NCBI GenBank assembly: GCA_013076295.1
Contig: RQOL01000374.1
Location: 1,902,475-1,966,474 of the forward strand
DNA length: 64,000 nt
DNA from: Sanderia malayensis
Lineage: Eukaryota; Cnidaria; Scyphozoa; Semaeostomeae; Pelagiidae
Direction of reading: 5' to 3'
The position numbers and the translations under genes were made by a program. The notes below the pieces were generated by a model. It searched no databases. It had not been told where the DNA came from and saw only the letters and a program-made list of their open reading frames with translations. This document shows, piece by piece, positions 1-10,137 of the stretch (its first letter is position 1; each line of letters begins with the position of its first letter).

Positions 1-706
1 CCTCAATGTTTGATATATAGATTATGATGGAATATACTGATCAATCGAACAACGGTGAATCCTACGATATAAGAGCACAAACATCAATAACATATAGCCT
101 ATTCTTATTCATAAAATCACAATAACGAATGACAATAAGAATAATGAAAGCTTAATTGAATGATATTGCATCATTCACTTTATGCCAAAAAATTGGGGCA
201 AAGGAAGACGATTTTGCATTATTCAATTTATGCCAAAATATTGGGTGAGGTTGGTAGGCCTGGCGGTATAAAAAAAATCAAAATTTTTGCTTGGTCCATC
301 ATGACTGATAACCATGCAAAGTGAAAACATATCAAAAGAGACTCTTTTTGCAAACTAAACATTCACCTTTATGATTGGAAAAACGTTAAAGATTTCTTAT
401 GGTGTTGTGCTATCCTTCATCTGTACCTCTTTGCCATATAGTTAGTATCTGAATCAAGGTTACATGTCACACTATTTTGCTTGGGCTGAAGGGATCCGAC
501 TCACACGAGTTTGACTGCATTTGTATTTTATTTACCTTTTTAATCTTTGGTAATCAAACAACAGTTAACTCTGCACCTTTTGGTCTTCCTCTTTTCAACA
601 TCTTTGATGGCATTTTCATATTTCCGATCTTGGGTTTGTCACTAGCAATGTCAACTTCACTAAAACAATCATTGGACTGAGATGATCCTACAATATATTC
701 CTTAAC
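1..706. other. No gene recognised
   Basis: AT-rich sequence with only short open frames that resemble nothing I know. It may contain 3' flanking sequence of the minus-strand pseudogene that ends at 707. No repeat unit or RNA gene is visible. Confidence 0.5.
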
Positions 707-2987
707 TCAGTCATTATTGTGGATTTTATCCTCTCTTTCGGCAACTTCCTTTCTGACTGCTTGAGCACCAATTTCAAGGTTAGCCTTTTGATGCATGGCT
801 TCACTGTTTACTAACTTATCAATTCTAGCTGATAACTTCTTGGATTTAACAGTCGAGTTAGAACTATCTCCTGCTTGCCATGAATTAAGTAATGATTGCA
901 TTTGTTCCATTCTTGTGGTGAATATCTTAATTCCGCCCTCCACTGCCACAGAAGCAAATGCTTGAGCAATCTTCAGGGCTTTCTTGTATTTCTGAGCTTC
1001 AGACAAGATCTTGATTGTGGGTTGCGTTTACATCACAGAAATGCTAAATCCCGACGTATCTGCTTGGGTATCTTGGTTGTCATTAATGAACAATTCTTCA
1101 CAGTATTCAATTGTCCAGCGATCCGCCACCAATGGCTTGTGGTATCTTGATAAACCTAGCAAAGATCAGACCTTGAGTACATGCTGACAAGGAAGACCTA
1201 TCTTTCTCATGAAGTTGCAACCACATTCATGTGCAGATGCAATAAACTGGGAATTCTTTGACCCAGATACTACAAACCTATTTTCGGGCAAATATTCACT
1301 TAAATTTACCTTCGCTAACAGCTCTGCTTGTTTCTCAATAATCTTGAAAACAAATGAAGTCACACAATCTGCGTATTTCTTTAGATCATCACTCAGAAAT
1401 GGAAGGGAAGTAGAAAGACGAGCAAGTGACATTAGACAACTGTGATTTCTTTCATTTCTCAGGGAGCTTAGAGCAACAAGGAATTATTGGAAAAACTGCA
1501 TCAAGCTTCCGTACTTTGTGCAGACATTTTTAATTTTGGAATTCATACACTCTAATTGATTGCTTGTGGTCTCCCCCAAATTCAAAGCAACATCTTTTAA
1601 GAATGATACCCATTGCTCTTTTATTGTCTGCGAATTGTCATCATAATAGGAGATCACCAACTTTATATTTGTGTCCTTCAACACGGCAACATGTTTTTCA
1701 TATTCAGTCAAAGACTGCACTTAAATTATTTTCAAGACTATTTCAAGACACCTTGCCCTTTCATCTGATGTAATGCCCATCTTTTCCATTGTAATCTCCC
1801 GTCTGAATGACCTCAATGCATGGTAAAGGCATATCTGCATTGACGCCTGCGGAAAGCTTCTTTCCAATACGTCTCGTTCATTAAAATCTTTGTCAGTCCT
1901 GATGACTTTTGTGTTATCCCAATGAGTATTGCTGTTTTTAAAACAGTCCACTGCCGACTGAATAGTTGAGTCTGTCTCTTCTGCAACAATAAAAAGCCCG
2001 ACGATTTTGCTTGAACCGTGTCCATCCATGGATAACAGGGTATATAAGGGTAGTTTTAAATCAAGAAGCTTATAGGTGGCATCTACCATAAGCATTTCTG
2101 GAAATCGTGAGTAAACTCTTTGCATTTACTGACCTTGATAGAATAAGCATTTGAAATTGTTCTTTTCATCCACAATAACATCAACATTTGCCGTTTCATT
2201 TCTCTTCAGAAATGGTACAAGATTTTTGATCTCGTTACTGTTAGTTTTTTTTTTAATTCGTACTTCAAATTGGATATGTCTCTTAGAATAACTGGGCATC
2301 CAGTTGTTGCTTCAATCTTTTGTTGAATTAGTTTGCTGTTAGCTTGCAGGCGAATGGCTTCTTTTATGTCTTTTTCACATCCCTTGTGACCTGTCTTTGG
2401 CGAGGCAGATATTTGTAAAGCACTTCAGATACGGTATGATTATGTTCTGTTCTTATCTGAATTACCTTAAGTGCCTTCCCATCGGCAGAAAGTGCTAAAT
2501 AGATTTCAAAGGGGCAACCTTGACGAAATGAACAAGACTTCCTCTTAATTGCTACTCTTTCTTTTGCAGATTTCCCCCCAAACTTGCAAGTAAGCTTCAT
2601 AGAGTAGCACTTCAAGTGCTTTTCAGCCAAAGCTACTCTCTTTGGAACACGTTTTCTGGCTGCTTCAAGTGTTCTCACGTCTCTCTTTCACAGCTCACAG
2701 AAAGTAGCCTTTTCATACGAAGTTTTAGCCTCTTCCACTTCATTAAGACTTTCCAATCTCTTGCCTACCGAAAATATGTTACCCGTTTCAGTATCATTTA
2801 TGTTTGTTGATAATGATTCCTTGTCTTTTTGTGGCAAAATGTTTCTTCTCTCATTTGCTACCTCAGTTCTATTGATTTCAGCAGCAACTGTATCTTCGGC
2901 ATCTAAATCTTCCATCTGTACACATTGGGAGAAGTAATTTTCAGGCATTTCAAGGTCGATTTCGATTGTTTGATCTTGGGAACTCAT
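707..2987 (-). pseudogene. MULE/ZSWIM-like transposase-derived gene, broken
   Basis: Resembles the ZSWIM1/ZSWIM3 and Mutator-like (MULE) transposase family: DNA-binding proteins derived from, or acting as, DDE transposases. In order on the minus strand: acidic N-terminus (2987-2691); FAR1/FLYWCH-like DNA-binding segment with a C-x9-C pattern and HNH (about 2678-2370); DDE-type domain with the MVDATYKLLDLKLPLY block, TDKDFNERD and YHALRSFRRE (2125-1724); a linker; a SWIM finger CGCNF...LPCQHVLKV (CxC...CxH, about 1230-1169); and a C-terminal helix region (1006-710). Lesions: in-frame TGA at 2688-2690; frame changes near 2365 and at the A-run near 2245; in-frame TAA at 2126, 1721 and 1484, TGA at 1166 and TAA at 1028. 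From 2125 to 707 the frame is otherwise continuous. It could be a TE copy or a retired domesticated gene. No TIR was found. Confidence 0.8.
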
Positions 2988-3917
2988 ATTGGAAGCATTT
3001 GCATTGTTCTCTACCTTTAAGCCTTGTTGATGGGTATGGTCATTTTGGCAGGTGAATTAACTTCTGTAATGAATTTCTGATTCACAATATTGGGAACAGA
3101 CATTTCTGACCGTTCTTGTAACATTTTCTCAGTATCTTCATCATTATCTTTTCTATTTTCTTCTGAATTTTCTAATTGTTTCATATTCTGAACCAGGCCT
3201 TTATTTAATTCCCACGATGGTATTGTGCTTGATCTTGGGATCTAAAGTTGATCCCAAGTTGCCATACCCATTGACAATAATCTTTTATCCTGTTCAAGGA
3301 CAAAGTTTCCAGCAGCATTTTGGATAATCATGCAAGAATCAAAGTTAAAGGACTTTGCAGGAACTGAATGTCAAAAATCTGGGAAGAATGAATACACTTA
3401 ACAAAAGGGGGAAATACCAAGAGACTTAAATTTTCCATCTGCTAGCAGGTACAGATGAACAGACTTTAATGAGTTTTATAAGAAAATCATAGTTTGGATT
3501 TTTTGGTCAGCATGAAATCCCACTCTTTGCAACCAGGTCATGTGACTTTAATTGAGCGACTGCCTTTGAGCGGACAGAGTGGTAGGTGTTTTACTCATTC
3601 TCATCCGTGGCACACAATCCGCGGAGTCTGCGGTAACTTTACCTTAACAATGGCAAATAAAGCACCCACTACAACTTAATGATATGGTAACTGCCTCTAC
3701 TTCAACACATTTGCAAACAAGTCTCATTAGCTGTAAGTATTATTTAGTATAGAGATTTTAGTCATATAAATTTGTAAAGGACTGGATCATTAAGTCAGAT
3801 GTTCTTGGTCAGATCACGTAGTTAGTTAGCCAAATTTAGGCCAAATTTTTAATGTTGATTAGCCAGTGATAAGATATGGTTCGAATAACTTATGTGTTGT
3901 GAACTGTAAATATTTAT
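2988..3917. other. Spacer upstream of the ZSWIM-like pseudogene
   Basis: Minus-strand frames upstream of 2987 remain partly open but frame-shifted (about 3050-3200). They may be a further N-terminal exon of the pseudogene, but no domain is visible. A short dispersed repeat lies at 3507-3580 and is listed separately. The rest shows nothing I can name. Confidence 0.4.
3507..3580 (+). repeat. Dispersed SINE-like repeat, copy 1
   Basis: About 75 bp, beginning near GTCAGCATGAAATCCCACTC and running through AACCAGGTCATGTGACTTTA to GAGCGGACAGAG. The same block recurs inverted at 16,245-16,345 (AACCAGGTCACATGATTGAT then GAGCGGCCACAAAG). Its CGAAATCCCACCC core recurs at 22,605 and 30,150. The match is by eye and the family is unknown. 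Confidence 0.6.
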
Positions 3918-4933
3918 TCACCTATCGTCTATAAGTTGAATTTTTGAGTGAAATCCACTGGTGTGGCTAATTTCAATATTGCTTGTCACTTTGCACTGGT
4001 TGCTGCATTCTTCACAGATCCCTTTGTTTTCACCTGGTATGCTCTTGATGGTTACTTTATGCAAGTTTACACAGGATTTGTGATATGAAACTGAGCAGAG
4101 AGTGCAGTCTTCGATATCAAATACATCATCAGAATCTAATGGCATCCGACAGCCACAGTGAACTCTGAATGATGACAAAGTCCCCAGGTTTGGCGATCTT
4201 TCCTTTGTTGTTGATGGAAACAATGTTAAGTTACCTTCAATAAGGCATTTTTTCAGATGTGGCCTCATTTTTGCAATGTCCAGGTGGAAGCATCTTCGAT
4301 CTAAGCCACTACACATCATTGTTGCAAATGCAATAGCAAAGAGGCCGCAGCTGCTTGCATCATCTTGCTTTTCAACATCTTCAAACTTGACGAATACCTC
4401 AGGCCTAAGAGAGTGAATAAGTAAAGCAACAATACCTTGCATTTCAAATGATAAACTTGTTCCTCCCAAACTATCCATAATGTGTACATGAGAGCTCATC
4501 TTTAAGCCAATATTCGTCAATAATATCCAATTGTTGTTGTTTTTATTTGCAATTTAAAGGAACTCTCCATTTTCAATATTGAATTGGAACCTTGCCTGAA
4601 GAAGAGTATCTTGAAAGCCTGCAATATGTGGGAACTGCTTTGTTAGGAGAATTTGTGCAGCATTAATTAGCTTGTCATTCAACCACATATCTTTGGAATC
4701 AAGGATATCTCTATCTTCAGCTGTCAGGATGATGTTTCCAATCTGCAACCAGGATTTGCCACATTGATTTGCTTCAGGACTGTTATCCATTATACAGACA
4801 ACATCATTCTCCATAACGATGTTGGTCTCTCCTGTTTTGCTGTTGCTGCCATCTCTATCACTGATGGAGCTATCATCACTATTATCTTCAGAGCTACTCA
4901 TACTGATTTCATCCCCCACAACAGTTTCTTCTA
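3918..4933 (-). pseudogene. Ulp1-like (C48) protease plus PHD-like finger exon
   Basis: C-terminal exon of a MULE-type transposon gene. It starts after a plausible acceptor (TTTCTATAG) at 4934 with an acidic Ser/Asp-rich stretch, then a Ulp1/SENP-type fold: WLNDKLINAAQ (substrate-binding region), the NNNNWILLTNIG strand, HIMDSLGG (catalytic Asp) and QDDASSCGLFAIAFA (oxyanion Gln, catalytic Cys). A PHD-like finger follows: CGC, CTLC, YHKSC, CEEC (4130-3990). Two things are odd. An in-frame TAA at 4554-4556 sits where the family has a residue, usually Gln, before IANKN. The catalytic His of the usual NHW motif is Asn. Ulp1 proteases cleave SUMO-type isopeptides. Ulp1 domains carried by MULE and KDZ transposons are known, but their role is unclear. 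This copy is probably inactive. Confidence 0.82.
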
Positions 4934-5212
4934 CCTATAGAAATGTAAGCATGGAAGAGGTTTATTTTTATGTATCTTGCTGTAATGGTCTATTTTGTGA
5001 GTTAAGGCAGTTTGATAATATGAACCCAAAAAGTATTTATGTTTTGAGTGGTAGTTGCTTGTTCTTTTCCTTGTTTTCTGTTCTTCGGTCGCCCAGCTGC
5101 TTTCTCTGTAACAAGCAATCACTATTACTAGAATATAACTGTTGCTATAGTTTTATATTTTGCTTGTTTTTCATTCCTATGACATAACATATGAGGAAGC
5201 CAATGCTTACCA
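4934..5212 (-). other. Probable intron of the MULE/Ulp1 gene
   Basis: On the minus strand a GTAAGCATTGG donor lies at 5212 and a pyrimidine-rich TTTCTATAG acceptor ends at 4934. Frames on either side do not join perfectly in phase, so either a small indel is present or the exact donor differs by one base. Confidence 0.55.
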
Positions 5213-5673
5213 ATCTTCCCGGTGTTAATATCCAAGAAACAATCTCTCTGCTGTCTGTTCCAGTCTGCTTTGGACCCAACACGGCTATTTTTAAAACGTT
5301 TCGGTTGCACTGGCAGCTTTGATTCTGCTTTTTCAATCTGGCAATACCTTCGTTTCTTTTGTTTCTTTGTTGGGATCTTCTCATTTTCTATTACCAGATT
5401 ATCTTCTTTCTGTGCTGATGATCGCAATTCACAAAGAATGTTTTTCAACTGGCTCTGTTATTTTGGCAGTACTGCATCATATTGACATATAAAGGTAAGA
5501 CTTTTAATCTGGTCTAACAGGTCACAGCATGTCGCACCATTACTTCTGCTGTAGGATGCTGGCAGAGGAAGTTTGCCGGGGTGGGATGATTGTGAACACT
5601 CGGACCCTTCCTTTTCCGAGACTGTGGAAATAAAAAAAATCATTAAGTTATCGGCAACAATTATTTGTTTCAT
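5213..5673 (-). pseudogene. Linker exon of the MULE/SWIM/Ulp1 gene
   Basis: A lysine- and glutamine-rich linker between the SWIM finger (upstream, 6.2-5.7 kb) and the Ulp1 exon (downstream). The frame is continuous from 5673 to 5213 except for an in-frame TAA at 5458-5460. Helical text on both sides of the stop (LLDQIKSLTFICQYDAVLPK before, QSQLKNILCELRSS after) reads as one amphipathic region. The basic run PTKKQKKRRY could be a nuclear localisation signal. No enzymatic domain is seen. Assigned to this gene by position, strand and the donor at 5212. Confidence 0.6.
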
Positions 5674-5697
5674 GCCGGAGTTTGTTGAATTGAATTA

Positions 5698-6189
5698 TAA
5701 TCTTTAAAATCTACTTTAAATTCTTCTAGGTTGTCTATATGTAAAACTCCTGTGCCATTTGTAGGTTCGACTTCAGACACCATCGAGCTTCTTAGAGAGC
5801 AGTTTGGGTCAAGTGTGAAATATGCTGAATTGCGATACTCAACAGGGAACGATTCCCAGGAATATTCTATACAGTGAATTATAACTGCAAATATGTGTTA
5901 TTTCTTGCCATTATATGGCAAGAAATCTTTCCAGTCGTGGCATTTACAACTAGGCATACCATTGTCATTGAATGCCACTTTGTGGATGTTGCGATCACTT
6001 TGGACTTTTATAAAGCTATAGCATTTTGATTCGACGGTGATGTGATTTGAAGAAATCCTGGCAGCCGGTGACAACTTCTCCAAACAGTGAAGAACAAATT
6101 TCCGGGGACGATCTAGGAGATACGAAGGCACCCAAGCAGAATAACTCTTGTATCCCGCGGAGAACATTACATTCAAAGAGATGTACCTT
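5698..6189 (-). pseudogene. SWIM zinc-finger exon of the MULE/Ulp1 gene, finger disrupted
   Basis: The exon follows a TTATTTTTTCAAAG acceptor at 6190. It encodes WVPSYLLDRPRKFVLHCLEK, typical of the region after the DDE domain, then a SWIM finger beginning MPSCKCHDWKDFLP. The second half should read Cys-x-His followed by IFAV. Instead, YNGKK and an in-frame TAA (5898-5900) intervene before HIFAVIIH. The disrupted spot is a perfect hairpin (11-bp arms, 5901-5925). Downstream the frame stays open for about 65 more codons, including WESFPVEYRNSAYFTLD as in intact relatives. This is the SWIM part of the transposase whose DDE exon lies at 12.2-11.4 kb, beyond the inserted LINE-A. Confidence 0.75.
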
Positions 6190-6399
6190 TGAAAAAATAA
6201 TAATTGAGGTAAATGGTTTGTTTATTCTTGGTGTTCATCTTGAAAGAAAAGTAATTAATACAGAATCCTCGTTTTCTTACTGTTTTTTGACAGAGAAATT
6301 TGCGATCAACACATTTGCCATATGGCTCAAGGAGCTCTTTTTTCTTTTTTTCAAAAATTCACATTTCATGCTCTTATTTTGTCTTTCTACACCATTGTT
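6190..6399 (-). other. Intron remnant between the SWIM exon and LINE-A
   Basis: AT-rich sequence with a pyrimidine tract (minus strand) leading to the SWIM exon. No coding signal. Long plus-strand open frames here are low-complexity and antisense to the SWIM exon. Confidence 0.5.
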
Positions 6400-6578
6400 C
6401 ATTGTTCATTTTTTTTTCATTTTCATATATTTATCAATCAACTCTAAATACAATTCTATACAATACAAATTAACAACAACAAAATACAAATTTTACGACA
6501 ATAGTATTTCAAATTCAAAAGAGAATTGAATTAAACAGAAAAAATAACCATACAAGATTGTATTTAAAATTGATTGAT

Positions 6579-6620
6579 TGAGGAGCAGCTCTCTAAGTAG
6601 ATTAACTAATCGAGAGAGAG
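6579..6620 (-). promoter_or_regulatory. 3' UTR stem-loop of LINE-A
   Basis: On the minus strand GCTCTCT and AGAGAGC flank CTCGATTAGTTAATCTACTT and could fold into a 7-bp hairpin. APE LINEs of the CR1/L2 type often use a 3' stem-loop for recognition by their own RT. The role here is inferred. Confidence 0.45.
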
Positions 6621-6751
6621 CCCCCCCCCCCATAAAAAATTGAATTAATGAAGGAAAAATGATTTCATAAAATGAAATAAAAATACAAAATAGCCAGATT
6701 CATCTAATAGAGACCGAGTATATAGGTATATTATAGTTTATTGGGAATTTA

Positions 6752-8533
6752 TTAGACATATGCATCAATGAAATGAGTTTTCAATTTAGACCGAAAAGTT
6801 GTAGGAGAGCTAGCAACACAAATATATAGTGGAAGGGTGTTCCAAAGTTTAGAACCATAATATTGGATGGTTTGTAGTCCGTACAAAGTGGTATTTCTAA
6901 ACGATTTAAAAAGATCCCCTCTGGTTGCTTGATGGGTTGCAATTTTATGGATGGCTGAATTTGGCTGGAAATAGCCATGAAAATAAGGAGGAGATTTATT
7001 GATGGATTTATAAACAAAGGTTAGAATATTCAAGTGCAAGGTATCTTCAATTTTAAGAACCTTTAATGATTTGAAAATTGGTGATGAGGCAGCGGAGAAT
7101 GGTTCAAATTTGATACAGCAAAGGACTTTCTTCTGCAGTCGAAATAGTTGGTGTAAGTAGGATTCAAAGGTAAGACCCCATACAATGATACCATAGTTTA
7201 TAAAAGAAGAAAATGGCGAGTTATAGAGGCTGATAAGCATGGGGAGTGAGCAGTAATGTCGCACTTTGAAGAAAGTACTAGAGGTTCTGGACAAATTTTT
7301 ACAAAGTTCAGAGGTGTGATGCTTCCAAGTAAGATGTTCATCCATAAGAATCCCTAAGAATTTTACGTACTTTGTCTTTTGAATATTCTGTTTACCAATT
7401 TTAATATTAAGATCATTGGCAAGTTCCTTTCGAGGAGAGTGAAACAATACATAATTAGTTTTACTTATATTAAGGGCCAGTTTGTTAGAGTCAAGCCATA
7501 ATTTAACTTTCTTCAGTTCTCTATTAACTTTCTTTGTGATTAAGGCAGGATCATCAGATTCACAATAGATATTGGTGTCATCAGCAAAAAGAAAAAAGGA
7601 GAAAAACTTAGATGAATTTGTTAAATCATTGATGTAAATAAGAAACAGAAGTGGTCCGAGTACCGATCCTTGTAGGACACCACAGGATATTTCACATAAG
7701 GATGAGGAATGGCCATTTACAGAAACATACTGTTTCCGGTTATTGAGATACAATTTGAACCAATTCAATGCAATTCCTCGGATACCATAATGTTCCAATT
7801 TCTTTAAGAGTATGCCGTGGTTAACTGTGTCAAAAGCTTTTTGGAGATCAATGAGGATCCCACAACTAACCCTGCCCTTATCAAGTAATGACTTGATAGT
7901 TTCAGTCAAACTAATAAGAGCATGGTCGGTTGAGTGACCTGTGCGAAAGCCAAGTTGCATACAAAACAGTATTTCACAAGTTTCAAGAAATTTATACAGA
8001 CGTTGGTGCATTACTTTTTCAAAGATTTTGCTGAAGATAGAAAGGAGAGAGATGGGCCTGTAGTTAGATTTTAGTGTGGTAAGTCCCTTCTTGAAGACTG
8101 GCACCACCTGGGCAATTTTCAAGTTATCAGGGAATATCCCTGATACAAAAGATTCATTGATAAGTACAGAGAGATCATATGAGATTGGTTCTTCAAGAAT
8201 TTTCAGAAGCTTGACAGGTATACTGTTTGGTCCACTTGATTTGCCAAGTTTTAATGATTGTATAAGAGAAGACACCTCAGAAGCTGTACAAGGAGAAATG
8301 AAGAAAGAATTTAAATCCAGATTAGACAAATAATCCAGTGGAGATTTAGGGGTTCTTGGGATTTTTTGTGTGATGCCACAAGCAACAGTAGTGAAATAGT
8401 TGTTAAATTCCTCGGCCATTTTGGCAGGGTCTGAAGTTGTTGTATCATTCTCATCCTTTAAGCATGAGATGGTTTCAACATTTCCAGGTTTAAGACTTAT
8501 AATGTTCTTTATCCCTTGCCATAACATTTTCAT
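6752..8533 (-). CDS. LINE-A reverse transcriptase (ORF2 C-terminal block)
   Basis: Open for 593 codons. It copies LINE RNA into DNA at the nicked target. RT motifs in order: VPVFKKG and NYRPISLLSIFSKIFEK (fingers); QLGFRTGHSTDHAL; GILIDLQKAFDTVNH (first catalytic Asp); SCGVLQGSVLGPLLFLIYIND; FFLFADDTNIY (catalytic DD pair, FADD box); LWLDSNKLALNISKTNYVLF; then the thumb and C-terminal region KFLGILMDE, INYGIIVWG and YGSKLWNTLP. All key residues are present. The real ORF2 starts farther upstream (10,027); earlier parts are in other frames because of indels near 8760, 8600 and 9520. It ends in TAATAA. Confidence 0.92.
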   Translation of the reverse strand: MKMLWQGIKNIISLKPGNVETISCLKDENDTTTSDPAKMAEEFNNYFTTVACGITQKIPRTPKSPLDYLSNLDLNSFFISPCTASEVSSLIQSLKLGKSSGPNSIPVKLLKILEEPISYDLSVLINESFVSGIFPDNLKIAQVVPVFKKGLTTLKSNYRPISLLSIFSKIFEKVMHQRLYKFLETCEILFCMQLGFRTGHSTDHALISLTETIKSLLDKGRVSCGILIDLQKAFDTVNHGILLKKLEHYGIRGIALNWFKLYLNNRKQYVSVNGHSSSLCEISCGVLQGSVLGPLLFLIYINDLTNSSKFFSFFLFADDTNIYCESDDPALITKKVNRELKKVKLWLDSNKLALNISKTNYVLFHSPRKELANDLNIKIGKQNIQKTKYVKFLGILMDEHLTWKHHTSELCKNLSRTSSTFFKVRHYCSLPMLISLYNSPFSSFINYGIIVWGLTFESYLHQLFRLQKKVLCCIKFEPFSAASSPIFKSLKVLKIEDTLHLNILTFVYKSINKSPPYFHGYFQPNSAIHKIATHQATRGDLFKSFRNTTLYGLQTIQYYGSKLWNTLPLYICVASSPTTFRSKLKTHFIDAYV

Positions 8534-10027
8534 ATTGCCTTTATGTTCATCAAAGTACTGATGGTAAAAATTTTTCTTACTTTCTTTTATTTCATTTACA
8601 ATACAATCATTTTTTGAATATGCCGGTTAATCCAAGGTTTACTTCTCAGTTTTAGTGCCTTTTTTGATAATTTTTTCTTTGGGCAATGTTTATCGACAAG
8701 ATTATGAAGTTTATGCAAGAAGGTTTCAAATTTTTTATTTATGTCAATCTCTTTGTCATTCAAGTATGTTCAACATGTTCAACATCATTATAGCCCAAAA
8801 TGAAATTTTCCTCATTTACGTTTTTGTAATCATGGACATAAAAGGATGAGGTTTTATACTCAGGGGCATTGTTGTACAGAACAGTAAATTGAGGAGGGTG
8901 GTCAGAGATACAGGATAAAATATTCCCTCCGTATATGTTACTTTCTGTGGCATTATTTACATAAATATTATCAATGATGGTAGAAGAAGTGTCAGTGATG
9001 CGTATAGGATGTAAGATGGCTGGCTGGAAGTGATGAGAAAACATCATGTTCACAGATTCATTTGTAGCAGAGTGGCAATCATATTTCAATAAGTCTATGT
9101 TAAAGTCACCCATAATAGCAATCAAATTATTTCCTTTTGCCAAACCCTCAATTTTCCCATGAAGATGGTCATTAAACTTGCTGATATCAGAATTTGGATG
9201 TCTATAGACACAGCAACAAATCACATTTTTTGCCTTTGGATTACAAATCTCAACCCACACAGTTTCAAAATCAGCATCACGCACACAAAGATCATCCCGC
9301 TTGTTAGCTTCCAGATTGGATCTAACATATATTCCAACACCACCAGCTGAGCTGTGGGAGGGGGTGTAGTGAAAATTGTAACCAGGTAGTTCAATATTTG
9401 CTTTCACTTGAACATCAGATGTAACCTTAATTTCAGATAGTCCAATAACTTGAAAGTTAATACTAAGGCTAGAGAGTAAAGCATGAAATTCATCAAAATG
9501 AAGAGAGTTTTCATATGGCTTCTAATATTGATATGAAAAAGTGCAAAATCTTTATCCGATAACTCCATAGAAGCAATATCTTTTACAGAGGCATATTCTG
9601 AAGTAATGTTAGAGTTAATGTTCTCATCTGTATCATAGTCAGATAGGTTAGGAAGGTTACTTACTTTAGACAGGATTTCAAAAGATGGTAGAGAGTCTGT
9701 GATGGAGGGCATTTCTATTTCATTTAACCCGAAGAAAACAGTGTCGTTTACCAAAGTGAAAGGAAAGATTTGAGAGTTATTCAGTGTTAAACAGTCAAGA
9801 CATTTCCATTGCTTTTCGTCTGGCTCTTCCACAATATTTTTATATTCAGAATCAGAGATGTTATTACATTTACAATGTATCCATTTTTTGCATTGATCAC
9901 AGAAAACTGCTTTGTTATTTATCTTTTTGTTGCAAACTCCACAAGAGAAATGTGTATTATGAATGGGTCCTAGATCATTATTAGTATTTCCCAAAATATC
10001 ATCATTTTGGCTCAAATTAGAGGACAT
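8534..10027 (-). pseudogene. LINE-A ORF2 N-terminus: PHD-like finger and APE endonuclease, frameshifted
   Basis: Begins at ATG 10,027. A zinc finger (CGVC, FCDQCKKWIHCKC, WKCLDC) is of the PHD type seen in several CR1/L2-like LINEs. The endonuclease follows: ALFHINIRS; then, after a frameshift near 9520, FHALLSSLSINFQVIGLSEI, AGGVGIYVRS, CCCVYRHPNS, IAIMGDFNIDLLKY, TIIDNIYVN and CISDHPPQF. The endonuclease nicks target DNA to prime reverse transcription. Further breaks lie at about 8760, where a direct repeat of GAACAT shifts the frame, and about 8600. Catalytic motifs (GDFN, SDH) remain readable. Confidence 0.85.
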
Positions 10028-10137
10028 CTGGCAGAAATAAAAAAATTTAAAACAATAGATAAAAAGATGAAAATAGAACTAATATTTACGATGAAACACA
10101 AGAGGATTGATGTTGTCTCTGTGCTTGGACAAGTGGC

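Noticed and set aside
4819..5187. Plus-strand frame of 122 codons
   Set aside because: Antisense to the Ser/Asp-rich start of the Ulp1 exon and its intron.
707..5460. Alternative genetic code with TAA/TAG read as glutamine
   Set aside because: In-frame stops fall at Gln-like positions, but LINE-A, LINE-B and LINE-C all end at homologous C-termini with TAA or TAG, and TAATAA follows the LINE-A RT. Normal CAA/CAG Gln codons abound. C-to-T decay explains the pattern more simply.
6047..6529. 160-codon plus-strand open frame
   Set aside because: Antisense to the SWIM exon and then low-complexity Phe/Lys/Asn text from AT-rich DNA.
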